Source of the DNA: Deltaproteobacteria bacterium
Lineage (GTDB): Bacteria > Lernaellota > Lernaellaia > JACKCT01
Direction of reading: 5' to 3'
Length of the DNA: 64,000 nt
Assembly (NCBI GenBank): GCA_020845895.1
Contig: JADLEX010000017.1
Location: 1-64,000 of the forward strand
The notes under the pieces are model-generated. The model made no database searches. It worked only from the letters and a program-made list of their open reading frames with translations, and was not told where the DNA came from. Positions 28,253 through 37,231 of this stretch are shown here, piece after piece. Every line of letters begins with the position of its first letter. The first letter of the stretch is position 1. The translations under genes and the position numbers were made by a program.

Positions 28253-29341
28253 ATGAGACTCGCGGACATCGCGCAGCTCGTCGGCGGCCGGCTCGTCGGG
28301 CCGGTCGATGTCGAGATCGTCGGTGTGGCGTCCGTTTTGGACGCCGGTCCCGACGAGATCGCGTACGCCATTGCGCCCGCGTGGATCGAACTCCTGCGCA
28401 CGGGGAGGGCGGGGGCCGCGTTCCTTCCGTTCGACGCTCATGATTTCGGAAGACCCCACATCGTCGTCGCCGATCCCAAGTCCGCCGCTCTGCGTCTGGC
28501 CGCGCACTTCGCGCCGCAGCCAACCTTTGACCCGGGCGTCGCGCCGGGCGCCTCGGTGGACCCGTCGGCCACCGTGGACCCCACCGCGACGATCATGCCC
28601 GGCGCGTTTATCGGCACCGGAGCGCACATCGGCGCGGGCGCGGTGGTCATGCCGGGCGCGGTTGTGATGCACGAGGCCACGATCGGCGATGGTTCACGGC
28701 TGTACCCCGGAGTTTACGTGGGCGAGCGTTGCCGCGTCGGCCGCAACTGCACGCTCTGGCCGAACGCGGTCATCGGCGCGGACGGATTCGGCTACGCGAT
28801 GAACGACGGACGTCACGAGAAGATCCCGCAACTGGGGATCGTGGTCCTCGGCGACGACGTGGACGTCGGCGCAGGTTCGTGCGTGGACCGGGCAACCGTC
28901 GGGCGAACGGTCATCGGCGAGGGCACGAAGATCGACAACCAGGTTCAGGTCGGCCACAATTGCCGTATCGGGAAACACTGCATTCTCGTGTCGCAAGTCG
29001 GGCTCGCGGGCTCCGTGAACGTCGGCGATTATTCGATTCTCGCCGCCCGCGCGGGCGTGGCGGATAACATCACGATCGGGTCCGGGGTCATCGTCGGGGC
29101 GGGGGCGGGTGTGGTGCGCGACCTGCCCGATGGCGCGCGCGTGGCGGGGATCCCCGCCGTGCCGCACCTCGAATGGAAACGCGGGATCGCAAACCTCAAG
29201 CATTTCAAGGATTTGCAGGATTCCGTCCGCGACCTTTCACGCCGACTGGACGCACTTGATCGTACAGGCACGCGCGGGATAAAAGGTGGCGCGCCGGAAG
29301 GTTCGGACGAACCGAGCCCGGGCCGCAAAGGCCGCTCATGA
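28253..29341 (+). CDS. lpxD: UDP-3-O-acylglucosamine N-acyltransferase
   Basis: A 362-residue enzyme that adds the second, N-linked acyl chain to the lipid A precursor. An N-terminal uridine-binding domain is followed by a left-handed beta-helix of hexapeptide repeats from about residue 94 to 285. The catalytic histidine is H235 in VQVGHNCRIG. The last 50 residues form the helical extension with a charged tail (SEPSPGRKG-like). Its stop overlaps lpxA by 4 bases, leaving no room for fabZ, which often lies between these two. Confidence 0.96.
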   Translation: MRLADIAQLVGGRLVGPVDVEIVGVASVLDAGPDEIAYAIAPAWIELLRTGRAGAAFLPFDAHDFGRPHIVVADPKSAALRLAAHFAPQPTFDPGVAPGASVDPSATVDPTATIMPGAFIGTGAHIGAGAVVMPGAVVMHEATIGDGSRLYPGVYVGERCRVGRNCTLWPNAVIGADGFGYAMNDGRHEKIPQLGIVVLGDDVDVGAGSCVDRATVGRTVIGEGTKIDNQVQVGHNCRIGKHCILVSQVGLAGSVNVGDYSILAARAGVADNITIGSGVIVGAGAGVVRDLPDGARVAGIPAVPHLEWKRGIANLKHFKDLQDSVRDLSRRLDALDRTGTRGIKGGAPEGSDEPSPGRKGRS

Positions 29342-30117
29342 CATCACCCCAGATTCACCCCACCGCGACGGTCGATCCCGCCGCCGTTCTCGGCGAAAGC
29401 GTGGTCGTCGGCCCGGGTGCGGTGATCGAGGACGAGACCGCGATCGGCGACGGCTGCCGGATCGGGTCCGGCGCGGTGGTCAAGCGCTGGACGCGCCTGG
29501 GCTGCCGGAACACGCTCAAGGAGTATGCGGTGCTGGGCGGTGATCCGCAGCACGCGGCGTATCGCGGCGAGCGCACCTTTCTCGAAATCGGCGACGACAA
29601 CGTCATCGGCGAGTTCGTCACGTTGCACCGCGCGTATCGCGACGGCGAATCCACGCGCGTCGGCAACGGAAATTATTTCATGGCTTATTCCCACGTCGGG
29701 CACGACGCGCTCGTCGGCGACCATGTCGTGTTCACCAATTACGCGGCGGCGGCGGGGCACTGCGTCATCGAGGATCGCGCGATCCTGGCGGGCTACGTCG
29801 GTCTGCACCAGTTCGTGCGCGTCGGGACGATGTGCATGATCGGCGGCGACTCGAAGCTCAACAAGGACGCCGTGCCGTATATGACCTACCTGGGCGTGCC
29901 CGCCGGGCCGGTCGGCGTGAATCTCGTTGGACTTCGCCGTAACGGCATTCCCGAGGAGCGTCGCACGACCCTGCGCGAGGCGTTTAAGATCCTGTTCCGT
30001 CGCTCTCTGGCCGTGCCCGACGCAATTCGCGCATTGCGGGATGAACTGCCCGCCACGCCGGAGATTGAACATATCATTCGTTTTGTCGAGGAAAGCCCCC
30101 GCGGCATCGCCGTGTAG
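29338..30117 (+). CDS. lpxA: acyl-ACP--UDP-N-acetylglucosamine O-acyltransferase
   Basis: A 259-residue enzyme for the first step of lipid A synthesis. Hexapeptide repeats run through residues 5-185; the catalytic histidine is H122 in YSHVGHD, and GGDSKLNKDAVPYM and GLRRNGIP match the C-terminal substrate-binding part. It is followed by a Gfo/Idh oxidoreductase; in Acidithiobacillus a similar gene (gnnA) with gnnB makes a 3-amino sugar used by LpxA, giving amide-linked chains. No gnnB-type aminotransferase is present in this window. Confidence 0.96.
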   Translation: MTSPQIHPTATVDPAAVLGESVVVGPGAVIEDETAIGDGCRIGSGAVVKRWTRLGCRNTLKEYAVLGGDPQHAAYRGERTFLEIGDDNVIGEFVTLHRAYRDGESTRVGNGNYFMAYSHVGHDALVGDHVVFTNYAAAAGHCVIEDRAILAGYVGLHQFVRVGTMCMIGGDSKLNKDAVPYMTYLGVPAGPVGVNLVGLRRNGIPEERRTTLREAFKILFRRSLAVPDAIRALRDELPATPEIEHIIRFVEESPRGIAV

Positions 30118-30138
30118 TCGGGGCGATACGAGGACCAC

Positions 30139-31122
30139 ATGCTGTCAGGACGCAAGATCCCCCCGGTGCGGGTCGGCGTGGTCGGTGTCGGCCACATGGG
30201 CCGCTATCACGTGGGGGCATATTCCGAGATCCCAAACGTTCAAATCGTCAGCGTTTGCGACGCGCATCCCGAACCGATCCGTGAACTGGCGGGCCAGTTC
30301 GGCATCGAGGTTCACGAGGACTACCGAGAGCTGTTCGGCAAGGTGGACGCCGTTTCGGTCGCCGTGCCGACGCACCTGCATTACCCGGTCGTGAAGGAAT
30401 TTCTCGAAGCGGGCATTCACGTGCTCGTCGAGAAACCGATCGCGTCGTCGCTGGACGAAGCGCGCGATCTGTTCCGCATCGCCGCGGAGAAAGGAAAGCA
30501 GCTCCATATCGGCCACGTCGAGCGCTTCAACGCCGCCGTGCTGGAGTTGCGCAATATCGTCGATGAACCGTATCTGATCGAGAGCCGCCGCATCGGCCCG
30601 TTCAACGGGCGCATCACCGACGCCGGGGTGGTGCTCGACCTGCTCATCCACGATCTCGATATCGTCATCAACCTCGTGGGCAAGCCCATCTCCGACATGC
30701 AGGTGCTGGGGCGATGCATCGTGTCCGACCACGAGGACCTCGTCACCGTCCAGATTCGATTCGAAGGCGGTTGCGTCGCGCACTTTCTGGCGAGCCGCGT
30801 CACCGAGCACAAGAGCCGTACGCTCGCGATCACGCAAAAGGGCGCGTACGTGCTGCTCGACTATACCGACCAGGAGATCGACATCCACCGGCAGGCGTCG
30901 AGCAGCTACCGTTTGACGTCGAGCGAGCTCAAGTACCGGCAGGAAAGCTTTATCGAGAGGATTTTCGTGCACAAGCAGAATCCCCTGAAGCTCGAACTCC
31001 TGCACTTTTTGGAATGCGCGTTGGGGCTTCGCGAACGCATGACGACGATCGACGGAGAGCTCTCCAGCCTGATCGCCGCGACGAGGGTGCTCGAAGAACT
31101 GCGCCGGTTGAAGGCGATCTGA
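30139..31122 (+). CDS. Gfo/Idh/MocA oxidoreductase in the lipid A operon (possibly GnnA-like)
   Basis: A 327-residue NAD(P)-dependent oxidoreductase. It has a Rossmann motif VGVVGVGHMGRYHVGAY, EKP in HVLVEKPIASS, GHVERFNAAV, and VVLDLLIHDLDI carrying the H-x-x-D of the catalytic site. The placement between lpxA and lpxI suggests a UDP-sugar substrate. It could be a UDP-GlcNAc 3-dehydrogenase (GnnA), which would need an aminotransferase encoded elsewhere, or another lipid A-linked dehydrogenase common in delta-like genomes. Family certain, substrate inferred from context. Confidence 0.82.
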   Translation: MLSGRKIPPVRVGVVGVGHMGRYHVGAYSEIPNVQIVSVCDAHPEPIRELAGQFGIEVHEDYRELFGKVDAVSVAVPTHLHYPVVKEFLEAGIHVLVEKPIASSLDEARDLFRIAAEKGKQLHIGHVERFNAAVLELRNIVDEPYLIESRRIGPFNGRITDAGVVLDLLIHDLDIVINLVGKPISDMQVLGRCIVSDHEDLVTVQIRFEGGCVAHFLASRVTEHKSRTLAITQKGAYVLLDYTDQEIDIHRQASSSYRLTSSELKYRQESFIERIFVHKQNPLKLELLHFLECALGLRERMTTIDGELSSLIAATRVLEELRRLKAI

Positions 31123-31147
31123 CGGCGCGAACGACAGAGGCGTGGAC

Positions 31148-31987
31148 ATGACGCTCGGGGTGATCGCGGGACGCGGGGCTTTCCCCGCGCACGCAATCCG
31201 CAACGCCAAGGCGGCGGGGCGGCGCGTAGCCGTTTCGCTCATCCGCGAGGCGCGCGCCTCTGTGCCGCGGGGCATTGCCGACGCCGTCGAAACCCACTCG
31301 CTGGGCCGGGCCGGCGACACGATCGCATTCTTTCGCCGCGAACACGTCTCCGAAATCCTCGTCATCGGCAAGGTCGACAAGTCGCTGAACTTCGCCGATC
31401 TCGACTTCGACGAGGTGGCGCTCGCGATGTTGTCGCGCCTCGCGGGTCGCGCCGACATGCAGATCGCGCGCGTGGTGATCGACGAGATCGAACAACGCGG
31501 ATTCCGCGTCTGCGCGCAGACCGAGTGGCTGGGCGATCTGCTGGTGGGGGAGGGAAACCTCGTCGGCGAGCCGACCGCCGAGGAATTCGCCGACGTGGAG
31601 AAGGGACTGCGCCTCGCGCGCGCCGTAGCCGGTTTCGACATCGGCCAAACCGTGGTGCTGCGCGCGGGGGCGGTGATCGCGGTCGAGGCGTTCGAGCACA
31701 CCGACGCGACCATTCGCCGCGCGGGGCGACTCGCCGGGCCGGGTGCGGTGATCGTGAAGGTGGCGCGGCCCGATCAGGATTTTCGGTTCGACGTGCCGGC
31801 GGTCGGCCCCGCGACGCTGCGCGCCATGCGCGCCGCCGGGGCGCGGGTCCTCGCGGTGGAGGCCGGCCGGACGCTCGTGATGCATCGGGATCGTTTTTTT
31901 GCGGACGCGCGCGGCTTGGGCCTATGCGTGGTCGGCGTGCGCGCGCCCGATTTCATGGGAGGGGGCGATGCCAATCGTATTGCGTAG
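31148..31987 (+). CDS. lpxI: UDP-2,3-diacylglucosamine pyrophosphatase LpxI (DUF1009)
   Basis: A 279-residue enzyme that releases lipid X and UMP from UDP-diacylglucosamine, replacing LpxH. It shows the DUF1009 features: N-terminal LGVIAGRGAFP, EILVIGKVDKS, the AGAVIAVEAFEHTD segment and a late APDFMGG region. The ATG at 31148 sits 7 bases after AGAGG; a GTG six bases earlier is less well placed. The next gene overlaps its end by 20 bases. Confidence 0.93.
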   Translation: MTLGVIAGRGAFPAHAIRNAKAAGRRVAVSLIREARASVPRGIADAVETHSLGRAGDTIAFFRREHVSEILVIGKVDKSLNFADLDFDEVALAMLSRLAGRADMQIARVVIDEIEQRGFRVCAQTEWLGDLLVGEGNLVGEPTAEEFADVEKGLRLARAVAGFDIGQTVVLRAGAVIAVEAFEHTDATIRRAGRLAGPGAVIVKVARPDQDFRFDVPAVGPATLRAMRAAGARVLAVEAGRTLVMHRDRFFADARGLGLCVVGVRAPDFMGGGDANRIA

Positions 31988-33614
31988 TGCTTGGATATTC
32001 GCGGTGGGATTCTCGGTATTGATCGCCGCGGGCGCTTGGGCCGACGAAGAATCGACGGGGAATGCGGCGGAATCGGACGGATCGGAGGAGTCGGATAAGG
32101 AGGAAAAGAAAGACGGTGAGGACGATGAAGCGTTGAAGAAGCGGGTCGAGGAACTGGAAAACAAGCTGCGCGCGATGGAGGAAAAGGAATACTGGACCGA
32201 GCAGCGTATCCGAGCCCTCGATTGGGACGACAACCGCGACTACGTGCGCAACGAGCGCGGTTGGGCGGTGACGTGGCACGGCGAGATGCGTACCCGCGCG
32301 ATCGTCGATGCGAACACGCAGAACGCCTACACCAACCCGGCGGGCGAGGTGGTCTACGCGTACGATCCCAAGACGACGTTCAAGAACGATTACGGCTGGT
32401 GGGATTCGCGTCTGCTGACGTGGGGGCTTATCAACTTCGGCGACACGGCCGACCTGGGCTTCAAACTCCAGCTCGGCGACTGGGCGTGGGGTACGCAGTC
32501 CCCGGCCTTCGGCGGCGACGGCAACGGCAAATTCGACGACGCGCGCCTGTTCATCCGCGAATTTTGGGTGCGTTGGGAGATGGACCCGATCCCGCTGACG
32601 ATGCAGTTCGGGCGGATGCCGTGGGTCCTCGGCAACCGCATGATTCAGGGCAACGAACAGGACGGCGCAAGCATCTGGTATCCTCACCGATATTTCGAGA
32701 TCGGCGCCGGAGGTTTCCGCTCGTACGAAGGCGAAAACGTCGAGATGGAGATGAAGAACAACGACGACGAGGACGGCTTTGTCGTCTGGGCGAACGTCAT
32801 GCCCTCGAAGGCGCACAAGCTTTCTCTGTTCGGGGAACAGGTCCTGTTCGAGCTGTCCGTGGTGGACGGGCAGATCAACCCGAACAGCCCGCTCTTCAAA
32901 TTGCCGAACTTCCAACACCCCGACAACAACGCGGAACAGGGTTCGGACCTGAGCACGGTCGGCGCGAATTACGTGTACGACGCGGGCGGTGCGTGGCGGG
33001 TGAATCTCGAATACGACCACCAGTGGGGCGAGATCAAGGCGAACGCGAAGACGCCGGGCGCGGTGCCCACCGAGTTCCGCGGTTTCGCCGGGTTCGGCAA
33101 ACTCGATTACCGCTTCCCGCGAAAAAACATTCTATCGCTCGCGGCGGGATACGGCTCGGGAGACGACCCCGCGACGCAGCAGTACGAGGGATTCTTCGCG
33201 CCGAACAACGACTTCGGCATCCGCGACGAGACGGAGAACGAGAACATCGAGAAGGGGTACTTTCACGTTTACGAATACCTCTCGCCGGGCGCGGGGGTGC
33301 CGGGGGCGCTCTTTCAGAATCTCGGCTCGGGCGGTATCGAGAACACGACCTTCGCCCACCTGATGTGGGACACGCGCGCCCAGACGAACCACCACTACTT
33401 CGTCGGCGTCGGCTACATCCAGGCGTCGGAGCCCAACCCGATCACCGATGACGCCATGATCGGCGTCGAGGTGGACATGCGCGTGGACTATTACTTCTCG
33501 AACAACATGGTCGGCGCGTTCTACGGCGGCCACCTGTTCATGCTGGGAGACTACTTCCGACCCGACGCCCACGACGCGGCGACGTTCCGCTTCGAGTGGC
33601 GGCTCGTCTGGTGA
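31968..33614 (+). CDS. outer-membrane beta-barrel protein with acidic/coiled-coil N-terminus (porin-like)
   Basis: A 548-residue exported protein. The signal peptide ends near GAWADEE; then comes a highly acidic stretch (SDGSEESDKEEKKDGEDDE), a coiled coil (LKKRVEELENKLRAMEEK) and a long region of alternating amphipathic strands (FGRMPWVLGNRMI, YDHQWGEIK, HYFVGVGYIQ) ending in FRFEWRLVW, a terminal aromatic signal for BamA. It resembles alginate-export-type porins in texture, but I cannot assign a substrate. The coiled coil could trimerise or touch peptidoglycan. Lying between lpxI and lpxB is unusual and suggests a linked envelope function. Confidence 0.65.
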   Translation: MPIVLRSAWIFAVGFSVLIAAGAWADEESTGNAAESDGSEESDKEEKKDGEDDEALKKRVEELENKLRAMEEKEYWTEQRIRALDWDDNRDYVRNERGWAVTWHGEMRTRAIVDANTQNAYTNPAGEVVYAYDPKTTFKNDYGWWDSRLLTWGLINFGDTADLGFKLQLGDWAWGTQSPAFGGDGNGKFDDARLFIREFWVRWEMDPIPLTMQFGRMPWVLGNRMIQGNEQDGASIWYPHRYFEIGAGGFRSYEGENVEMEMKNNDDEDGFVVWANVMPSKAHKLSLFGEQVLFELSVVDGQINPNSPLFKLPNFQHPDNNAEQGSDLSTVGANYVYDAGGAWRVNLEYDHQWGEIKANAKTPGAVPTEFRGFAGFGKLDYRFPRKNILSLAAGYGSGDDPATQQYEGFFAPNNDFGIRDETENENIEKGYFHVYEYLSPGAGVPGALFQNLGSGGIENTTFAHLMWDTRAQTNHHYFVGVGYIQASEPNPITDDAMIGVEVDMRVDYYFSNNMVGAFYGGHLFMLGDYFRPDAHDAATFRFEWRLVW

Positions 33615-33621
33615 CCAACGC

Positions 33622-35475
33622 ATGACGGCGTGGGAGAGCGTGCTTCAGTTCGATCGCGACCTCTTCCTCGCCATCAACGGCATCGACCACCCCGTCTGGA
33701 ACGCCGTCTTCGGTTGGGGCACGTGGCTGGGCGACGGCCTCGTGCTCACACTGATCCTGTTCATTCTTACGCGGACGTTCGATCGGCGGCGCTTTCCGAA
33801 AAACTTCGCGCTCATCGGCCTCGGCATGGCGCTCGCGGGCCTCGTGAACGGCGCGATCAAGGACGCGGTCGACCGCCCGCGCCCGCTCGCCGACGCCGCG
33901 TTCGCGCCCGATTCCATCGGTGTTCCGCGATTGCCGGAGACATTCGGCTTGCCGATCCGCGATCACGAGTTTTTGGCGCAAACGCACGACGTCCGACGCC
34001 TCAAGGTCATCGGTCCGCCGCTGCGACGGGAGTCGTTCGGCTCCGGTCACACGACGGCGGCGTTCGCATTCGCGGCGGGGATGATTTACGCCGGTCGGCG
34101 GCGTGCCCGCTGGTTGTGGCTCATGTTCGGCGCGTTCGTCGGCGCGTCGCGCATGGTGTGCGGCGTGCACTACCCGCTCGACGTGCTCGCGGGGGCAGTC
34201 GTCGGGGTCGTGTCGTCGGTTGCGTTTCTGCGCACGTTCGAGATGTTTCACGGTCTGGCATCCGTGCCGAGGCCATGGCCAAGGCGCGACGGACCCGAAG
34301 ACTTGAATGTGATGATGGTCGTGGGCGAGGCGAGCGCCGACGTGTACGGCGCGCGGATTCTCGAACGGCTACGCGAGCGTGTGCGCTCCGTCGAGGCGTG
34401 GGGCGTGGGCGGCGAGCGACTGCGTGCGGCGGGATTTCGCGCCGTTGCCGACGCCCACGAACTTTCCATCGTGGGTTTCACGGCGGTCGCGACGTCGATC
34501 GTCACGATCGTGCGCATCTATACACGTCTCATGAGCGCGATGCGCGCGCGTCGGCCCGACGTGCTCGTGTGCATCGACCTTCCCGATTTCAACCTCATGC
34601 TCGCGACGCAGGCCCGCGCGCTCGGCGTGCCCGTCGTGTTCGTCATCAGCCCGCAGTTCTGGGCGTGGCGTCGCGGGCGCATTCCGAAGATCGCCGGGCG
34701 CATCAGCCGCATGATCGTCGCGTTTCCGTTCGAAAAACCGTTCTACGAAGAGGTCGGAACGCCGGTTTCGTATCACGGCCATCCGATTCTGGAGGAGCTC
34801 GCGCGGCGATTCGAATCGCGCGACGCGGCCATGACGCATTTCGGTCTCGACCCCACGAAGCGAACGCTGGTCGTCGCACCGGGATCGCGCCGAAACGAGT
34901 TCAAGTATCTGCTCGCGGAGATGTTCGGCGCGGCGAAACGCGTCAGCGACACGCTGGCGGGATGGCAGGTTGCCGTTCCGCTCGCGCCCAAGGCCGACGA
35001 AGCGGACTTTCGCGCCGAGGCCGATCGCATCGGCCTGCCCATCATCCTCACGCGAGGCGACAACTTCGACCTGTTTTCGATCGCCGATTTCGGCCTCATC
35101 TGCTCGGGCACCGCGACGCTGGAAGCGGCGCTCGCGGGACTCGCGCACGTCGTCGTCTATCGCGGCCATCCGCTCAACATGCTGCTGGCGAGGAGACTGG
35201 TGAAGATCGACCGGATCGGTCTGCCGAACATCATTTTGGGCGGAGATTCACCAACTTTCCCCGAGCTCATCCAGCAGGATGCGACGGCGGATCGACTCGC
35301 CGAAAGGGCGCTCGGGATCTTGCGGTCGCCGAACGACTATGAAAGACTCCGCGCCGCCTGCGCCGAGGTCCGCGCGAAGCTGACCGGCGGCGACGTGAGC
35401 GGAGCGATCGCGGACGACATTCTGTCCGTTTTGGCCGAGGGCAATGCTGCGGAACCTGTGGAATCGGTATTATGA
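33622..35475 (+). CDS. lpxB: fusion of PAP2 phosphatase and lipid-A-disaccharide synthase LpxB
   Basis: A 617-residue two-part protein. Residues 1-210 are a membrane PAP2 (type 2 phosphatidic acid phosphatase) domain with the three signatures KDAVDRPRP (80-88), GSGH (140-143) and SRxxxxxHxxxD (S176-D187). Residues about 228-617 are a full LpxB, beginning MMVVGEASADVYG, with CIDLPDFNL, PQFWAWRRGR and PGSRRNEFK, joining UDP-diacylglucosamine and lipid X. LpxB is normally a free, membrane-associated protein of about 380 residues. The PAP2 half could dephosphorylate lipid A, lipid X or undecaprenyl pyrophosphate. The sequence is open with no frameshift, and there are 7 bases between it and the porin gene. 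Confidence 0.92.
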   Translation: MTAWESVLQFDRDLFLAINGIDHPVWNAVFGWGTWLGDGLVLTLILFILTRTFDRRRFPKNFALIGLGMALAGLVNGAIKDAVDRPRPLADAAFAPDSIGVPRLPETFGLPIRDHEFLAQTHDVRRLKVIGPPLRRESFGSGHTTAAFAFAAGMIYAGRRRARWLWLMFGAFVGASRMVCGVHYPLDVLAGAVVGVVSSVAFLRTFEMFHGLASVPRPWPRRDGPEDLNVMMVVGEASADVYGARILERLRERVRSVEAWGVGGERLRAAGFRAVADAHELSIVGFTAVATSIVTIVRIYTRLMSAMRARRPDVLVCIDLPDFNLMLATQARALGVPVVFVISPQFWAWRRGRIPKIAGRISRMIVAFPFEKPFYEEVGTPVSYHGHPILEELARRFESRDAAMTHFGLDPTKRTLVVAPGSRRNEFKYLLAEMFGAAKRVSDTLAGWQVAVPLAPKADEADFRAEADRIGLPIILTRGDNFDLFSIADFGLICSGTATLEAALAGLAHVVVYRGHPLNMLLARRLVKIDRIGLPNIILGGDSPTFPELIQQDATADRLAERALGILRSPNDYERLRAACAEVRAKLTGGDVSGAIADDILSVLAEGNAAEPVESVL

Positions 35476-37231
35476 AAAAAACCGCGAGGAGGTCGACGAC
35501 TTTCGGCGGCTCTCGCGGTACTTCTGGCCGTTCCGCTACCATGTCGCCGGCTCCATGGCGTGCGCGCTGTTCGTCTCCGGCGTCAACGGAGCGACGGCCT
35601 ATCTGATCCAACCGGTCATGGACCGGGTTTTCACGGACAAGGACTACAGCATCCTCGTCGTGATGTGCTGGGTCGTCATGATCCTGTACATCGCCAAGAG
35701 CCTGTTCCGGTTTTTGCAGAACTATCTGATTCGCGCGTCGGGCGAGCGCGTGGTGCGCGACGTTCGCTCCCAGCTCTACCGGCACTTCCAGTACCTCGAC
35801 GTGGCCTACTACAGCGACACCAACGTCGGCGTGATGATGAGCCGTATCACGAACGACGTGAACATGATCCAGCGGGCGGTGGCGCACCTCGTTTCGCTCT
35901 TTCGCGAACCGCTCTCGATCATCTCGCTTGTCTTTGTCGCGTTTTACATGTTCTGGCAGGGCGCGCTTGTCGTTTTCGTCCTGTTTCCGCTCGTCGTCTG
36001 GCCGATCGCCGCGTTCGGCAAGCGCACGCGCAAGTGGGTGCGCCGCGGGCAGGAACGCATGGGCGAGATGAACTCGATCCTCAAGGAAAATTTCAGCGGC
36101 GTGCGGGTCATCAAGGCGTTCGGCATGGAGGAGTACGAGATCCGGCGCTTCGAGCGCGAGAACGAGCGCGTGCTGACCGCGAACATGAAGACGATGATCT
36201 TCGACGAGGCGTCGAACCCGACCATCGAGGCGCTCGGCGCGTTCGGCGCGGCGGGGGTGTTGTTCGTGGGCGGATACCTCGTCATTCACGGGTCGATGTC
36301 CGTCGGCGAGTTGATGTCGTTTCTCGCTTCCCTCGGCCTCGCTTACGAGCCGCTGAAAAAAATCAACAAGATGTACCTGAACTTCCAGGCGGCCCTGGCC
36401 GCCGCCGCGCGCGTCTTCGAGGTCATCGACCGCACGCCCACCATCGTCGACCGCCCCGGAGCCGTGGAGATCGACGACGTGCGCGAAGGTGTGCGCTTCG
36501 AGGGCGTGCGGTTCCGATATCGTGAGGAAGGCCCCGACGTCCTGTGCGGCATCGACCTCGACGTGCCGGTCGGCCAGATGATCGCGCTCGTCGGTTCGTC
36601 GGGATCGGGCAAGACCACCTTCGTCAACCTGCTGCCGCGATTCTGGGAGCCGACGGGCGGGCGGATCGTGATCGACGGGCGCGACATCGCGGACGTGACG
36701 CTGGTATCGCTGCGAAAGCAGATCGGCATGGTCACGCAGGAGACGTTCCTGTTCGCCGATTCGGTGAAAGCGAATATCGCTTACGGGCATGAGGACCTCG
36801 ACATGGACCGCGTGATTGACGCGGCGAAAGCCGCGTTTGCGCACGATTTCATCACGCAGGCGCCGCAGGGGTATGACTCGCCGATCGGCGAACTCGGCGT
36901 CAAGCTCTCGGGCGGCCAGCGGCAGCGTCTCGCCATCGCCCGCGCGATCTACAAAAACGCACCCGTCCTGATTCTCGACGAGGCGACCAGCTCGCTCGAC
37001 ACCGAAAGCGAACGCGAGGTGCAGGCGGCGCTCGAGCGTCTGCTCGTGGGGCGCACCTCCTTCGTCATCGCGCACCGGCTTTCGACCATCCAGCGCGCCG
37101 ACCGGATCCTCGTTCTATCCAGCGGACGCATCGTCGAGGACGGCCGACATCAGGATCTGCTCACGGCGGGCGGCGAATACGCGCGCCTTTATCACCTGCA
37201 ATTCGAAGATCGATCCGGAAACGGCGAATGA
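35444..37231 (+). CDS. msbA: lipid A export ABC transporter, MsbA type
   Basis: A 595-residue ABC half-transporter, transmembrane domain fused to ATPase. Six helices occupy residues about 30-315; the ATPase has Walker A GSSGSGKTTFVNLL (near 382), Q-loop GMVTQETFLF, signature LSGGQRQRLAIARAI, Walker B VLILDEATSSLD and H-loop IAHRLS. It flips core lipid A to the outer leaflet of the inner membrane. The start overlaps the end of lpxB by 32 bases; the alternative would be a later start, but MLRNLWNRYYEK fits the family N-terminus. Confidence 0.93.
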   Translation: MLRNLWNRYYEKNREEVDDFRRLSRYFWPFRYHVAGSMACALFVSGVNGATAYLIQPVMDRVFTDKDYSILVVMCWVVMILYIAKSLFRFLQNYLIRASGERVVRDVRSQLYRHFQYLDVAYYSDTNVGVMMSRITNDVNMIQRAVAHLVSLFREPLSIISLVFVAFYMFWQGALVVFVLFPLVVWPIAAFGKRTRKWVRRGQERMGEMNSILKENFSGVRVIKAFGMEEYEIRRFERENERVLTANMKTMIFDEASNPTIEALGAFGAAGVLFVGGYLVIHGSMSVGELMSFLASLGLAYEPLKKINKMYLNFQAALAAAARVFEVIDRTPTIVDRPGAVEIDDVREGVRFEGVRFRYREEGPDVLCGIDLDVPVGQMIALVGSSGSGKTTFVNLLPRFWEPTGGRIVIDGRDIADVTLVSLRKQIGMVTQETFLFADSVKANIAYGHEDLDMDRVIDAAKAAFAHDFITQAPQGYDSPIGELGVKLSGGQRQRLAIARAIYKNAPVLILDEATSSLDTESEREVQAALERLLVGRTSFVIAHRLSTIQRADRILVLSSGRIVEDGRHQDLLTAGGEYARLYHLQFEDRSGNGE

